Origin: DASRLE01 sp964558455
Lineage (GTDB): Bacteria > Verrucomicrobiota > Verrucomicrobiia > Limisphaerales > Palsa-1400
Length of the DNA: 32,240 nucleotides
Assembly (NCBI GenBank): GCA_964558455.1
Contig: CAZLEE010000024.1
Coordinates: 1 to 32,240, forward strand
Direction: 5' to 3'
Each line of letters begins with the position of its first letter. Positions within the stretch are counted from its first letter, which is position 1. The translations under genes were made by a program, and so were the position numbers. Under the pieces are notes generated by a model. It worked only from the letters and a program-made list of their open reading frames with translations. It did not search any database and was not told the DNA's origin. Positions 14,977 to 23,250 of the stretch are shown here, in pieces.

Positions 14977-16142
14977 TGAAAAACAAGCGGCGAACCGGCG
15001 AGATCGTCAAATTTCGGACGGGAGATGAAAGTTATGAGGCGTATGTGCCCAGGCCGCTGCCGCCCGTTCCGGCGTTAGTGCTGGAGTCGCTGTATCCCTT
15101 GCTGGACAAGGCCAATCTGGCTCTTGGCCGTTTGGACGGCATGAGCGAGATGATCCCTGACGCGTCGCTGTTCCTTTACATGTATGTCCGCAAGGAGGCC
15201 GTCTTGTCGTCGCAAATCGAGGGGACGCAATCCTCGTTGTCGGACCTGCTGACCTATGAACTTGAGGATTTGCCGGGCGCGCCCGTCGGGGACGCGGGGG
15301 AGGTTTCAAATTATGTGGCGGCGATGAATCACGCTCTCAATCGGCTCAAGGAATTGCCGCTTTCGCTGCGGCTTATCCGCGAAATGCACGCGATACTGCT
15401 TTCCCGCGGACGGGGGCAGAGGATGAATCCGGGGGAATTTCGCGCGTCGCAAAACTGGATTGGGGGGACCCGTCCGGGCAACGCGGCGTTTGTGCCGCCG
15501 CCGCCCGACCGGTTGATCGAGTGCATGGGGGATTTTGAAAAGTTTCTGCACGACACGCGCCACCGTCTGCCGACGCTGGTAAAGGCGGCGCTGGCGCACG
15601 TCCAGTTTGAGACGATCCATCCATTTCTCGACGGCAACGGCCGTCTGGGGCGTCTGCTGATCCCGCTCATCCTGTGCGTGGACGGGGCGATGCGCCGTCC
15701 GCTTTTGTATCTGAGCCTGTATTTCAAGACCCATCGCAAGCTCTACTACGATCACCTGACCCTGGTCCGGGAAACGGGGGATTGGGAGGAGTGGATTGCG
15801 TTTTTTTTGAAAGGAGTCGCGGAGACGGCGGAGCAAGCGACGGAGACGGCGCAAAAAATCACCGCTCTTTTCAAAGCCGACGGCGAGAAAATCAAAAAAC
15901 TCGGGAGGGTTTCGGGGTCGGCGCTGCGGCTGCACGCCTATTTGCAAAAGCAGCCGGTATCGGACACGGGCAACGCCGTCAAAGGCAGCGGGCTGACGTT
16001 GCCGACGGTGATTCGCGCCTATGAGGAACTGGCAAAGGCGGGCATTGTCCGCGAGACAACCGGGCGCGAGCGGAAGCGGCTGTACGCCTACGTGGCATAC
16101 CTGGAGTTGCTGAACCAAGGCACGGAGCCATTGCGGGAATGA
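14976..16142 (+). CDS. fic: Fic-domain protein adenylyltransferase with C-terminal winged helix
   Basis: Fic enzymes transfer AMP (or a related group) from a nucleotide to a Ser, Thr or Tyr of a target protein. This 388-aa copy has the intact catalytic loop HPFLDGNGRLGR (215-226). It also has the inhibitory helix motif SSQIEG (78-83; form [S/T]xxxE[G/N]) placed N-terminally, which marks it as an auto-inhibited (class II) Fic protein. The WIGG..P..A.FVPPPP stretch (161-177) is the usual flap region. The C-terminal ~70 residues form a winged-helix domain (LTLPTVIRAYEELAKAGIV), common in stand-alone Fic proteins and suited to binding its own promoter. No separate antitoxin gene is adjacent, which fits the in-cis inhibition. 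Confidence 0.93.
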   Translation: MKNKRRTGEIVKFRTGDESYEAYVPRPLPPVPALVLESLYPLLDKANLALGRLDGMSEMIPDASLFLYMYVRKEAVLSSQIEGTQSSLSDLLTYELEDLPGAPVGDAGEVSNYVAAMNHALNRLKELPLSLRLIREMHAILLSRGRGQRMNPGEFRASQNWIGGTRPGNAAFVPPPPDRLIECMGDFEKFLHDTRHRLPTLVKAALAHVQFETIHPFLDGNGRLGRLLIPLILCVDGAMRRPLLYLSLYFKTHRKLYYDHLTLVRETGDWEEWIAFFLKGVAETAEQATETAQKITALFKADGEKIKKLGRVSGSALRLHAYLQKQPVSDTGNAVKGSGLTLPTVIRAYEELAKAGIVRETTGRERKRLYAYVAYLELLNQGTEPLRE

Positions 16143-16240
16143 GGGGAAAGAAAAAGCGGGGGCGAATTCAACCATGCTGCGACAGCGGAGAACGAGGATA
16201 TGGGAGCCATTCGTCGCATTAAACCACCGGCGATTCGGGA

Positions 16241-19200
16241 CTAGATGCTGATGGTTTGGCGGAGGGTGAGGAAGTGGAGCAGGCGCTTGGTCACGGGGCG
16301 GTGGTGGATGCGTTCCAGGGCGAGGGCGTAGAGAGTGAGTTGGGGACGGTAGGCGGCGGTTTTTTCTTTTAGCTCGGCGGGGGTGAGACGGTCTGTTTTG
16401 AAGTCGAGCAGCCAGATTTCTTCGGGCAGGAGTACGGCCAGGTCGATCACGCCTTGCACGATGACGAATTCCGATTGGCCCACGCCGACGAAGGCGGCGG
16501 CGCCGAGTTGCTGCAGGTCGGCGGCGCTGAATCGGGCGGTGAAAGGAAGTTCGCGCTTGATCTGGTTTTTTTTGTCAAGCAGTTGACGTCCGGTTTCGGA
16601 TTGCCAGAAGGCGGCCAGGGCGTCGTATTCGAGGCTGTTGAGTTGCCCGGGGGTGAGCCGGTTTTCGCGCGTCAGCCGGGCGGCTTCTTCTTTCAGGGAG
16701 GGGATGGATTGCGTTCTGTCGAGGACGACCCATTGCAGAAAAGTGTGGTTGGCCAGGCCGGTTTCGGCGGCGTTGAGGCGTCCGGGCGCGCGGATGGCGG
16801 GCTGGGCGAAGAGGGGGCGGGATTCCTGGCCGTCGTCGTCGACGATTTGGCGGCGGATGGTGGTGACGGATGTTTTGGCCGGTTGGGTGGTTTCGGCGGG
16901 GAAAGGATAGCGCCACAGCAGCCGGTCGCGCTGTTCCGCAGGAAAGTCACCGGCGGTGGAATTGATTTCAGGGGCGGCGGTTTTGTCCGTGGCCGGGGAC
17001 GCGGCGAGGCGGGGGTCGTTTTCGTCGTAAAGGGTCCAGCTTAACAAATCGTTGCGGCCGGAAGCGGGGATGGAGTCGGCATTGACGGAACGGGCGAGCC
17101 AGGGGCCAAGCCAGTCCAGGTAATTTCGGGCGGCCATGATTTCGGGGTCGTCCAGCGGGCGTTGGGCGAGACGGGGCCATTTTTCGGTGACCGCTTTCTG
17201 GCGGGCGGCGCCGGCGAGGATGAGGCGCTGGCCGGCGCGGGTGAGGGCGACGTAAAGAAGGCGCATTTCCTCGCCGAGCCATTTTCGTTTTTGGCGGCGG
17301 CGGGCAAGCCAGTGCGGGAGGCTGGGGTAAAATTGCGGCGTTCCGGGGGGCTGGATTTGGGGGGAAAGACCATATTCCTCGTCCAAAATGACCCTGGCCT
17401 GGTTGCTGGTGAGATTGAATTGCCGGCCCAGGCCCGCCAGCGCGACGATGGGGAATTCCAGTCCTTTGCCCTGGTGGATGCTCATCAGGCGCACGGCGTC
17501 GGATTCGGGCGCGGCGGCGGGTTCGATGGCCACTTCGCTATCCTGCTGGGCTTGGACAAATTTCAAAAAACGGTAAAGGCTGCCCCCTTCGGATGTGTCG
17601 AACTGTCTTGTCAACTGCAAAAAGCGCTCGACATTGGCCTGTTTCTGCGCGCCGCGCTCCTGGGTCGCGATCCAATCGGCGTAATGCGTCTGGTCGAGGA
17701 TCGTTTCGAGGCAGTGGGAGACGGCGGATTGGCGGGAAAGCTTGCGCCAGGACTCGAATCGGCGCAGGAAGTCGCCGGTTTTTTGGTAAAGGGCGTCGCG
17801 CTCCCTGGCGGTTTGATGATATTGGGCGAGCGCGGTCCAAAAGCGGCTCTTTTCGCGTCCGGCGCGGATGCGGGCCAGATCGGCGGGAGTCAGGCCCGCG
17901 AGCGGGGAACGGAGGAGGCCGAGGAGGGGCAGGTCTTGCAGGGGGTTGTCAAGCACTTGGAGGAGGGCAAGGAGGTCGCGCACTTCGAGGGTTTCGTAAA
18001 ATCCGCCGCGGGCCGCGCTGATGGGGATGCCCAGTTGGCCGAACTCCTTGACAAAGGCCTCCACCACGCCGCGAGGCGAACGGAGGAGAACCACCATGTC
18101 GCTCCAGCGCGCCGCGCGCGGTTTGCCTTCGGAGTCAAATAAAGGCGCGGGCTGGTTTTTGATTTCCAGCAGGCGGCGGCCGACGAGACGGGCCTCCATT
18201 TCGGCGTGGGAGGCGGATTCGGGCATTTCGGCGTTTTCGCCCTCCTCGTTTTCGCGTCCCAGGCAATGCAGATGCAGTTCGACGGGGGGCGGCTGGGAGG
18301 GGCGGGCGGCGAGATGGGCGCGTCCGGCCGGATGGCCGAAGACAAGGCGGGCGGCGGCGTCATATTCAATGCCGCCGGTTTCGCGGCGCATGAGGCCGGT
18401 GAAGATGGCGTTGATAAAAAGAAGGATGGACTCGTGACTGCGGAAATTTTCGGTCAGGGGAATGACATGGGCGGCGGGATCGGCGGACCATTGGTCGCAG
18501 TATTTGGCGAAGATGCGCGGGTCGGCGAGGCGGAATCCGTAAATGCTTTGCTTGACATCGCCGACGAGGAAACGGTTGGCGTCGGGACCATCGCCGCCGA
18601 GGGCCTGGAGGATGGCTTCCTGCGCTTCGTTGATGTCCTGATATTCATCGACGAAGACGAGGCGAAACTTGCGACGCCATTGCAGGGCGACCGGGCTGGG
18701 GCGTCCGTTTTGCCAGAGGAGGCGCAGGGCCAATTGTTCGAGGTCGTGGTAATCAATGCCGCTTTCCCGGCGTTTGGCATCCTGAAAAGCGCGGTTGAAT
18801 TGGCCGGCCAGATCGAGCAAAGCGAGCATCGGTTCGCGCGCCCAAGGCCAATCCTCGGCCAGCGGGTCGAAGCCGTTGGCGGGGACGATGGAGGCGAGGA
18901 AGCCGGCTTCGTCAAATATATTTTTAATCGGATCGCGCCAGGGCGCCTTGGGTTTGGGCCAGACTGCGTCGGCGGCGGCGATGGCGGCCAGGACGTCGGC
19001 GCATTGGGCCGCGGTGGGATTATCCGGCAGGCCGGCGAGGGCTTTGGCGCATGCGGCGGCGTTTTTGTTGTCAGCAGGTTGGTCCCGCAAAACAGGCAGC
19101 CAGAGCGTGCGCCAGCGGGCGAATTCATCCTTCAGCCAGCGCCGCCAAGTCGTGGGTTCAACTTCCTGAAAGAGAGCGGTTTGGGCGGCGAACCAGGCGG

Positions 19201-19783
19201 CGGGGTCGCGCAAAGTTTGGGTGTAATGGTGCAGGCGAAGGATCAATTCGCGCGTCGGTTGATCCCAATCGCCGCCCTGGGTTTGAATGAGTTTTTGGAT
19301 GGCGGCGGACGAGGGGCTTTGGCTGGAATAGACCTGATCGAGGACGAAACCAAGACTTTGCTGTTCGAGGAGCCGCACCTGTTCCTCGGGGAGGATGCGG
19401 GTCTGGGGGGCGATGCCTAGGTCGTAAAAATGGCGGCTGACCAATTGGAAGCAAAAACTGTGCAAAGTGCCGATATGAGCGGAATCGAGCAGAACCAATT
19501 GAGCGGCAAGCTGGAGCGAAGGTAAGCCGGCCATATCCAGCCGGGTTTGGGCGGCTTCAATATTCTGGCGGAGGCGGCGGCGCATTTCGGCGGCGGCGGC
19601 CTGGGTGAACGTGACCATGAGAATCTGGTCGATGGAAGCGTCATTATGGACGTCGAGGAGCCACGCGAGACAACGGTCCACGACCGTTTGGGTTTTGCCG
19701 GCGCCGGCGCCGGCGACGACGAGGACGTTGCCACGGGCGGAGATGGCCTGTTGCTGCTGAGGCGTTGGAGAAAGGGCGTTCAA
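16241..19783 (-). CDS. addA: AddA-type UvrD-like helicase-nuclease
   Basis: A 1180-aa superfamily-1 helicase that processes DNA double-strand ends for recombination. The N-terminal Q motif and Walker A are TPQQQQAISARGNVLVVAGA and AGAGAGKT (24-31). Motif Ia is VTFTQAAAAEMRRRL, motif II VFVDEYQD, motif III VGDVKQSIYGFRLADP, and motif V/VI regions include SIHQGKGLEFPIV and MRLLYVALTRAGQRL. A C-terminal RecB-type nuclease has Asp1114 (GVIDL), Asp1127 and Lys1129 (LLDFKTD) and Gln1148 (RPQLTLYA), so both activities look intact. The start is TTG; the frame is closed by a stop seven codons upstream. An addB partner is not adjacent in the window. Confidence 0.92.
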   Translation of the reverse strand: MNALSPTPQQQQAISARGNVLVVAGAGAGKTQTVVDRCLAWLLDVHNDASIDQILMVTFTQAAAAEMRRRLRQNIEAAQTRLDMAGLPSLQLAAQLVLLDSAHIGTLHSFCFQLVSRHFYDLGIAPQTRILPEEQVRLLEQQSLGFVLDQVYSSQSPSSAAIQKLIQTQGGDWDQPTRELILRLHHYTQTLRDPAAWFAAQTALFQEVEPTTWRRWLKDEFARWRTLWLPVLRDQPADNKNAAACAKALAGLPDNPTAAQCADVLAAIAAADAVWPKPKAPWRDPIKNIFDEAGFLASIVPANGFDPLAEDWPWAREPMLALLDLAGQFNRAFQDAKRRESGIDYHDLEQLALRLLWQNGRPSPVALQWRRKFRLVFVDEYQDINEAQEAILQALGGDGPDANRFLVGDVKQSIYGFRLADPRIFAKYCDQWSADPAAHVIPLTENFRSHESILLFINAIFTGLMRRETGGIEYDAAARLVFGHPAGRAHLAARPSQPPPVELHLHCLGRENEEGENAEMPESASHAEMEARLVGRRLLEIKNQPAPLFDSEGKPRAARWSDMVVLLRSPRGVVEAFVKEFGQLGIPISAARGGFYETLEVRDLLALLQVLDNPLQDLPLLGLLRSPLAGLTPADLARIRAGREKSRFWTALAQYHQTARERDALYQKTGDFLRRFESWRKLSRQSAVSHCLETILDQTHYADWIATQERGAQKQANVERFLQLTRQFDTSEGGSLYRFLKFVQAQQDSEVAIEPAAAPESDAVRLMSIHQGKGLEFPIVALAGLGRQFNLTSNQARVILDEEYGLSPQIQPPGTPQFYPSLPHWLARRRQKRKWLGEEMRLLYVALTRAGQRLILAGAARQKAVTEKWPRLAQRPLDDPEIMAARNYLDWLGPWLARSVNADSIPASGRNDLLSWTLYDENDPRLAASPATDKTAAPEINSTAGDFPAEQRDRLLWRYPFPAETTQPAKTSVTTIRRQIVDDDGQESRPLFAQPAIRAPGRLNAAETGLANHTFLQWVVLDRTQSIPSLKEEAARLTRENRLTPGQLNSLEYDALAAFWQSETGRQLLDKKNQIKRELPFTARFSAADLQQLGAAAFVGVGQSEFVIVQGVIDLAVLLPEEIWLLDFKTDRLTPAELKEKTAAYRPQLTLYALALERIHHRPVTKRLLHFLTLRQTISI

Positions 19784-19950
19784 ATGGCGGTTCGATTTCT
19801 GTCATCACAATGTGGCGCAGAAGAGGGGGGGAGGCCGAGCCAAAAATGCGAAGAAAGTTTTTTCGGAAAATATTTGCCAAAAGGCGGGAATAGCCTAAGA
19901 TTCGTCCCAGATGGTCGGAACATTAGGCGAAACGTGAAATTTTTGACCAT
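19780..19950 (-). CDS. Possible 56-aa leader ORF overlapping the addA start
   Basis: Frame beginning MVKNFTFRLMFRPSG, preceded by a very strong GGAGGAG (19961-19955) 4 nt from its ATG. Its stop TGA (19782-19780) overlaps the addA TTG (19783-19781) as TTGA. The peptide itself is not recognisable. If translated, it would deliver ribosomes to addA, which has no good ribosome-binding site of its own. The start region lies in the hairpin at 19926-19971. A competing frame from 19880 is also open. Confidence 0.3.
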   Translation of the reverse strand: MVKNFTFRLMFRPSGTNLRLFPPFGKYFPKKLSSHFWLGLPPSSAPHCDDRNRTAI

Positions 19951-19971
19951 TTCACTCCTCCACGTTTCGCC
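19926..19971 (-). promoter_or_regulatory. Bulged 15-bp hairpin containing a Shine-Dalgarno sequence
   Basis: On the minus-strand RNA, GGCGAAAC pairs with GTTTCGCC (8 bp) and GTGAAAT with ATTTCAC (7 bp) around an 8-nt loop. An 8-nt bulge GTGGAGGA sits on the 5' side only. The bulge holds most of the GGAGGAG, and the AUG at 19950 straddles the top of the stem and loop. On the plus strand the same element lies about 40-90 nt before tolQ. The base pairing is read directly; a regulatory role is inferred. Confidence 0.5.
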
Positions 19972-20012
19972 AAGAGGCGTCGCGTCTAAATGTCGCGGCA
20001 ATAGTATTTTTG

Positions 20013-20723
20013 ATGAGCGTTCCCGTTTGTTTTTTTGCGGCATCCGAGTTGCAATTTGTGTGGAGCAGGGCCACCGGTGCAGGCCGGGGTATCATTTGTG
20101 TCTTGGCGGTTTTTTCCGTCTTCGCCTGGTACATGATGGTGTCAAAAGCTTTGCAGATGCGGTGTGCCCGGAAGCTTAACCTTTTCTTCGGAACAGAATA
20201 CAACACGCAGAAGAATGTGCTTGGCATATATGATCGGCGCCTGCAAGTGGAAGGGTGTCCGATGTTCGCGGTCTATCAGGAAGGCTGCGTGGAATTGGAT
20301 GCCCGGCTCAAAGACGAGAGCGGCGGGGCGCGCAAGAGATACGTCACCCTCAAAAGCATGGAGCACATCAAGCGCACCTTGGAGGGGGCGGTGGCGCGAG
20401 AATCGATCAAATTGGAATCAGGTTTGATTTTGCTGGCCAGCGCGGTCAGCGGCGGCCCGTTTATCGGGTTGCTCGGAACAGTTTGGGGCGTGATGGACAC
20501 ATTCGCCGGGATAGGCATGGCGGGGAAGGCGGATTTGGCGACAATGGCGCCCGGTGTTTCGGCGGCGTTGATCACGACAGTGGCGGGGTTGCTGGTGGCA
20601 ATACCGTCGATGTTCGGCTATAATTTTCTGGTGCATACGCTGCGCGTCCGGACGGTCGAACTGGACAATTTCGCGCAGGAACTGGTTTCCAAGATGGAGA
20701 CAGAGTATCTCAAGGAAGAATGA
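20013..20723 (+). CDS. tolQ: TolQ/ExbB-family proton channel subunit
   Basis: Inner-membrane channel subunit that, with TolR, uses the proton gradient to energise TolA. The 236-aa product has the family topology: one membrane helix near the N-terminus (GIICVLAVFSVFAWYMMV), a long cytoplasmic domain, then two helices in the conserved MotA/TolQ/ExbB region (SGGPFIGLLGTVWGVMDTF and ALITTVAGLLVAIPSMFGYN). The ATG at 20013 was taken; the preceding TTG at 20010 is also in frame. It opens an operon whose next four genes are all Tol-Pal components, which favours TolQ over ExbB. No clear Shine-Dalgarno sequence precedes it. Confidence 0.92.
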   Translation: MSVPVCFFAASELQFVWSRATGAGRGIICVLAVFSVFAWYMMVSKALQMRCARKLNLFFGTEYNTQKNVLGIYDRRLQVEGCPMFAVYQEGCVELDARLKDESGGARKRYVTLKSMEHIKRTLEGAVARESIKLESGLILLASAVSGGPFIGLLGTVWGVMDTFAGIGMAGKADLATMAPGVSAALITTVAGLLVAIPSMFGYNFLVHTLRVRTVELDNFAQELVSKMETEYLKEE

Positions 20724-21145
20724 GGCGTTTTTCCCAACGCAATTCGCTGGTGACACTGAGCGAGATCAACATCACGCCGCTGCTTGACTTGGCGTTTGTG
20801 CTGTTGATCATTTTCGTGATCACGCGGCCTTTGCTTGAGCAAAACATTGATTTGCAACTGCCCAAGAACGTGGGGGCGGCTGACACGCGCCACATCGACC
20901 GCCGCAACATCCGCCTGATCGAAATCACGTCCCGGGGGGAATATTTGTATCAAGGCCGGCGGATGAACATCCGGCAAGTCGAGGCGGGGCTGAAGACGAG
21001 CCACCAGCAGAATCCGAATTTGATCGTCGATATCCGGGCGGACAAACGCACCCCGTGGGATTACGTGATTGCGGTGTTTGACGCCTGCCTGCGCGATCAC
21101 ATTACGCAATTTTCCGCGAAAACGGCGCCAGCCGAACACCCATGA
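20720..21145 (+). CDS. tolR: TolR/ExbD-family channel partner
   Basis: Forms the proton-conducting complex with TolQ. The 141-aa protein starts MRRFSQRNSLVTLSEINITP, followed by a single membrane helix that contains the essential protonatable Asp23 (LLDLAFVLLIIFVIT). A periplasmic domain of the ExbD fold follows (LPKN, LIEITSRGEYLYQG, NLIVDIRADKRTPWDYVI). The start overlaps the tolQ stop by 4 nt (ATGA). The stop in turn overlaps the next start, which indicates tight translational coupling. Confidence 0.93.
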   Translation: MRRFSQRNSLVTLSEINITPLLDLAFVLLIIFVITRPLLEQNIDLQLPKNVGAADTRHIDRRNIRLIEITSRGEYLYQGRRMNIRQVEAGLKTSHQQNPNLIVDIRADKRTPWDYVIAVFDACLRDHITQFSAKTAPAEHP

Positions 21146-22074
21146 CGCGCCTGCAAAAAAGATGTTTTTTGTTTTCCGTGACCCTGCACGGCGCGCTGCT
21201 GGCTGTACTGGTGGCAAGTTCGGCCTTTCGCCCCAAGCCCGAGGAGACGGACATCCCGATCCTGACCATGATTCCCGCCAATATACTTGACCGGGCAGGC
21301 GCGGGCGGAGGCGGCCCGGCGGCGACTCCGCCGCAGCAATCGCAACCGGCGCCCCAGATGATGCAAGCACCCCGCCCCCAACCGGTGCAAAGGGCGCAAC
21401 CCGCCCCGCCGAAGCCGGTGGTGCAGGAAAAAACGGTTGAGCCCGAGCAACCAGTGGAGCCTAAACATCAGGAAGTGGAACCGGAACCCACTCCCAAGGA
21501 CACGAGCGAGAGCGAGCCGGCGCCCAAACCGCGTCACAAACCCCATGAGATTCACCCTGATTTCACTCCGGCGTCCGCAGTGACGTCGAAGGCGAAAACG
21601 AAAGCGAAACAGGCGGAAGAAGCGGCGGCGGAAGAAGCGCAAGCGGCGGAAGCCTCCGCGGCGACCCAGGCGCGGATGAGAGGAGCGATTCGGAGCGCGT
21701 TGAACAATCTGGCCAGGGGAGTGCAGAACAGCGGGGCGCAGGGGACGGTGGTGGACCTGCCGGGACAGGGCGGCGGCGAGGCGTTTGCGGGTTACGAAAC
21801 AGTCATATATAATGTTTACTTTCACGCCTGGGTTGCTCCAGACAGCGTGGCCAGCCGGACGGCGGCAACGGGCGTCAAGATCGTCGTGGCGCGCGACGGC
21901 ACAATCATTTCCTCCGAAATTGTCAACAAATCCGGCGAATCGGCGCTGGACAAATCAGTGGCGCGGGCGTTGCGGATCGTGACGCGCCTGCCGCCGTTTC
22001 CGGCTGGCGCTCACGACGAGCAGCGCAGCTTTATCATCGTTTTCAAACCTACTACCACAGAAGGATCGGGATGA
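21142..22074 (+). CDS. tolA: TolA/TonB-like energy-transducing protein
   Basis: Links the TolQR motor to the outer membrane. The 310-aa protein has an N-terminal membrane helix (FLFSVTLHGALLAVLVASSA), a long periplasmic stretch rich in Pro, Gln and Glu (about 50-150), and an Ala/Lys/Glu-rich helical segment near 150-185 (KTKAKQAEEAAAEEAQAAEA), as in TolA domain II. A C-terminal TonB/TolA-like domain (about 220-310) includes GVKIVVARDGTIISSEIVNK and VTRLPPFPAG. Sequence alone cannot separate TolA from TonB; the position between tolR and tolB makes TolA the better call. The junctions on both sides are ATGA overlaps. Confidence 0.85.
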   Translation: MTRLQKRCFLFSVTLHGALLAVLVASSAFRPKPEETDIPILTMIPANILDRAGAGGGGPAATPPQQSQPAPQMMQAPRPQPVQRAQPAPPKPVVQEKTVEPEQPVEPKHQEVEPEPTPKDTSESEPAPKPRHKPHEIHPDFTPASAVTSKAKTKAKQAEEAAAEEAQAAEASAATQARMRGAIRSALNNLARGVQNSGAQGTVVDLPGQGGGEAFAGYETVIYNVYFHAWVAPDSVASRTAATGVKIVVARDGTIISSEIVNKSGESALDKSVARALRIVTRLPPFPAGAHDEQRSFIIVFKPTTTEGSG

Positions 22075-23219
22075 AATTAAATTTGAACTTAATGCTGGCT
22101 GCTCTTTTATTTGGCGCATTATCCCTGCAAGCGCAGGACAGGGTCATTGAAATCAGGAAGTCCACCACCCGCCTGATCCCGGTATCGATCACCGGCCTGA
22201 CCGGAGAGGCGGCCGACGTGTTGAAATTTGATCTTTCCGTGCTGGGGATAGAAGTGGCCGATTCGCCGGAATACATTATCAATGGAAGCGACAACGGCCG
22301 GGTGGAAGGCAGTCTGACCCCGGCGGGGGCGAGCCATCCCCTCTGGCTTCGGGCCTATGCGGGCGGCAGCGTCCGGGCGCAGGCGCACGCTTTTGCCGAT
22401 GACATTGCCAAGGAATTGCGGCAGACCACGCCCATTTTTCGGACAAAGGTCGCGTTCCGGTTAAGCCGCGTGGGGGCGACGGAAGTATGTGTGTCGGATT
22501 ACGACGGATATGGTATGATAGTGTTGACACACGATGCGACGCTGGTTTCCTCGCCGTCGTGGATTCCGGGTGGTCACAGCCTGCTTTACACCTCGTGGAT
22601 GAACAATAAGACGGAGATTTACGAGCACAACCTGGCCACGGGGGCGCGGCGGGTGTTTGCGGGGTATCCGGGGGCCAGTTTCAGCGCGGAAGTGGCGCCG
22701 GACGGGCGGAGAGTGGCGATGATCCTGAGCAAGAGCGGCAGTCCCAATTTATATGTTTGCAACCTGGACGGGTCCGGGTTGAAGGAATTGACCTTTACCC
22801 GGGACGATGATTCGTCGCCCTGCTGGGCGCCGGACAGCCGGGAAATATGTTTTGTATGCCGGAGCGGACGTGCGATGTTACAGAAGATCAGCGCCGACGG
22901 CGGCGCGGCAGTCACGGTGCATGCCGGTGGAGCCTATGGAAATTTGACCTCGCCCGATTGGTCGCCGGATGGCAGCCAGATAGCCTTTACAAGTGGGAGC
23001 CGTCCGTTTCACATTTGGGTGATGCCGGCATCGGGGGGCGAGGCAAAAATGGTTGCTGATGGTGAAGACCCGTGCTGGGCGCCCAATTCCCGCACGCTTA
23101 TCTTCACGCAGCAAGGAAATGATAAACAGGTCTTATCTTTGCTTGACGTGCCGACTAAACACGTCAAAACTGTAAGGCAAATTTCGGGGAGTTGCTCGGA
23201 ACCTTCATGGGCAAGGTGA
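22071..23219 (+). CDS. tolB: Tol-Pal system periplasmic protein TolB
   Basis: Periplasmic beta-propeller that binds Pal and signals to TolA. The 382-aa precursor has a Sec signal peptide (MKLNLNLMLAALLFGALSLQ, cut after AQA or QAQ). An N-terminal alpha/beta domain (about 25-145) is followed by propeller blades marked by WIPGGHSLLYTSW, WAPDSREICFVC, WSPDGSQIAFTS and WAPNSRTLIFTQ. It is slightly shorter than the E. coli protein (about 430 aa), suggesting a reduced propeller end or N-domain. It overlaps tolA by 4 nt and is followed after 31 bp by pal. Confidence 0.92.
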   Translation: MKLNLNLMLAALLFGALSLQAQDRVIEIRKSTTRLIPVSITGLTGEAADVLKFDLSVLGIEVADSPEYIINGSDNGRVEGSLTPAGASHPLWLRAYAGGSVRAQAHAFADDIAKELRQTTPIFRTKVAFRLSRVGATEVCVSDYDGYGMIVLTHDATLVSSPSWIPGGHSLLYTSWMNNKTEIYEHNLATGARRVFAGYPGASFSAEVAPDGRRVAMILSKSGSPNLYVCNLDGSGLKELTFTRDDDSSPCWAPDSREICFVCRSGRAMLQKISADGGAAVTVHAGGAYGNLTSPDWSPDGSQIAFTSGSRPFHIWVMPASGGEAKMVADGEDPCWAPNSRTLIFTQQGNDKQVLSLLDVPTKHVKTVRQISGSCSEPSWAR

Positions 23220-23250
23220 AAAGCGGCTTCTTAGGCAAATGGAAAGTAAA

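Noticed and set aside
18206..19420. Plus-strand ORF (404 aa) inside addA
   Set aside because: Glycine-rich antisense frame; addA motifs run continuously through it.
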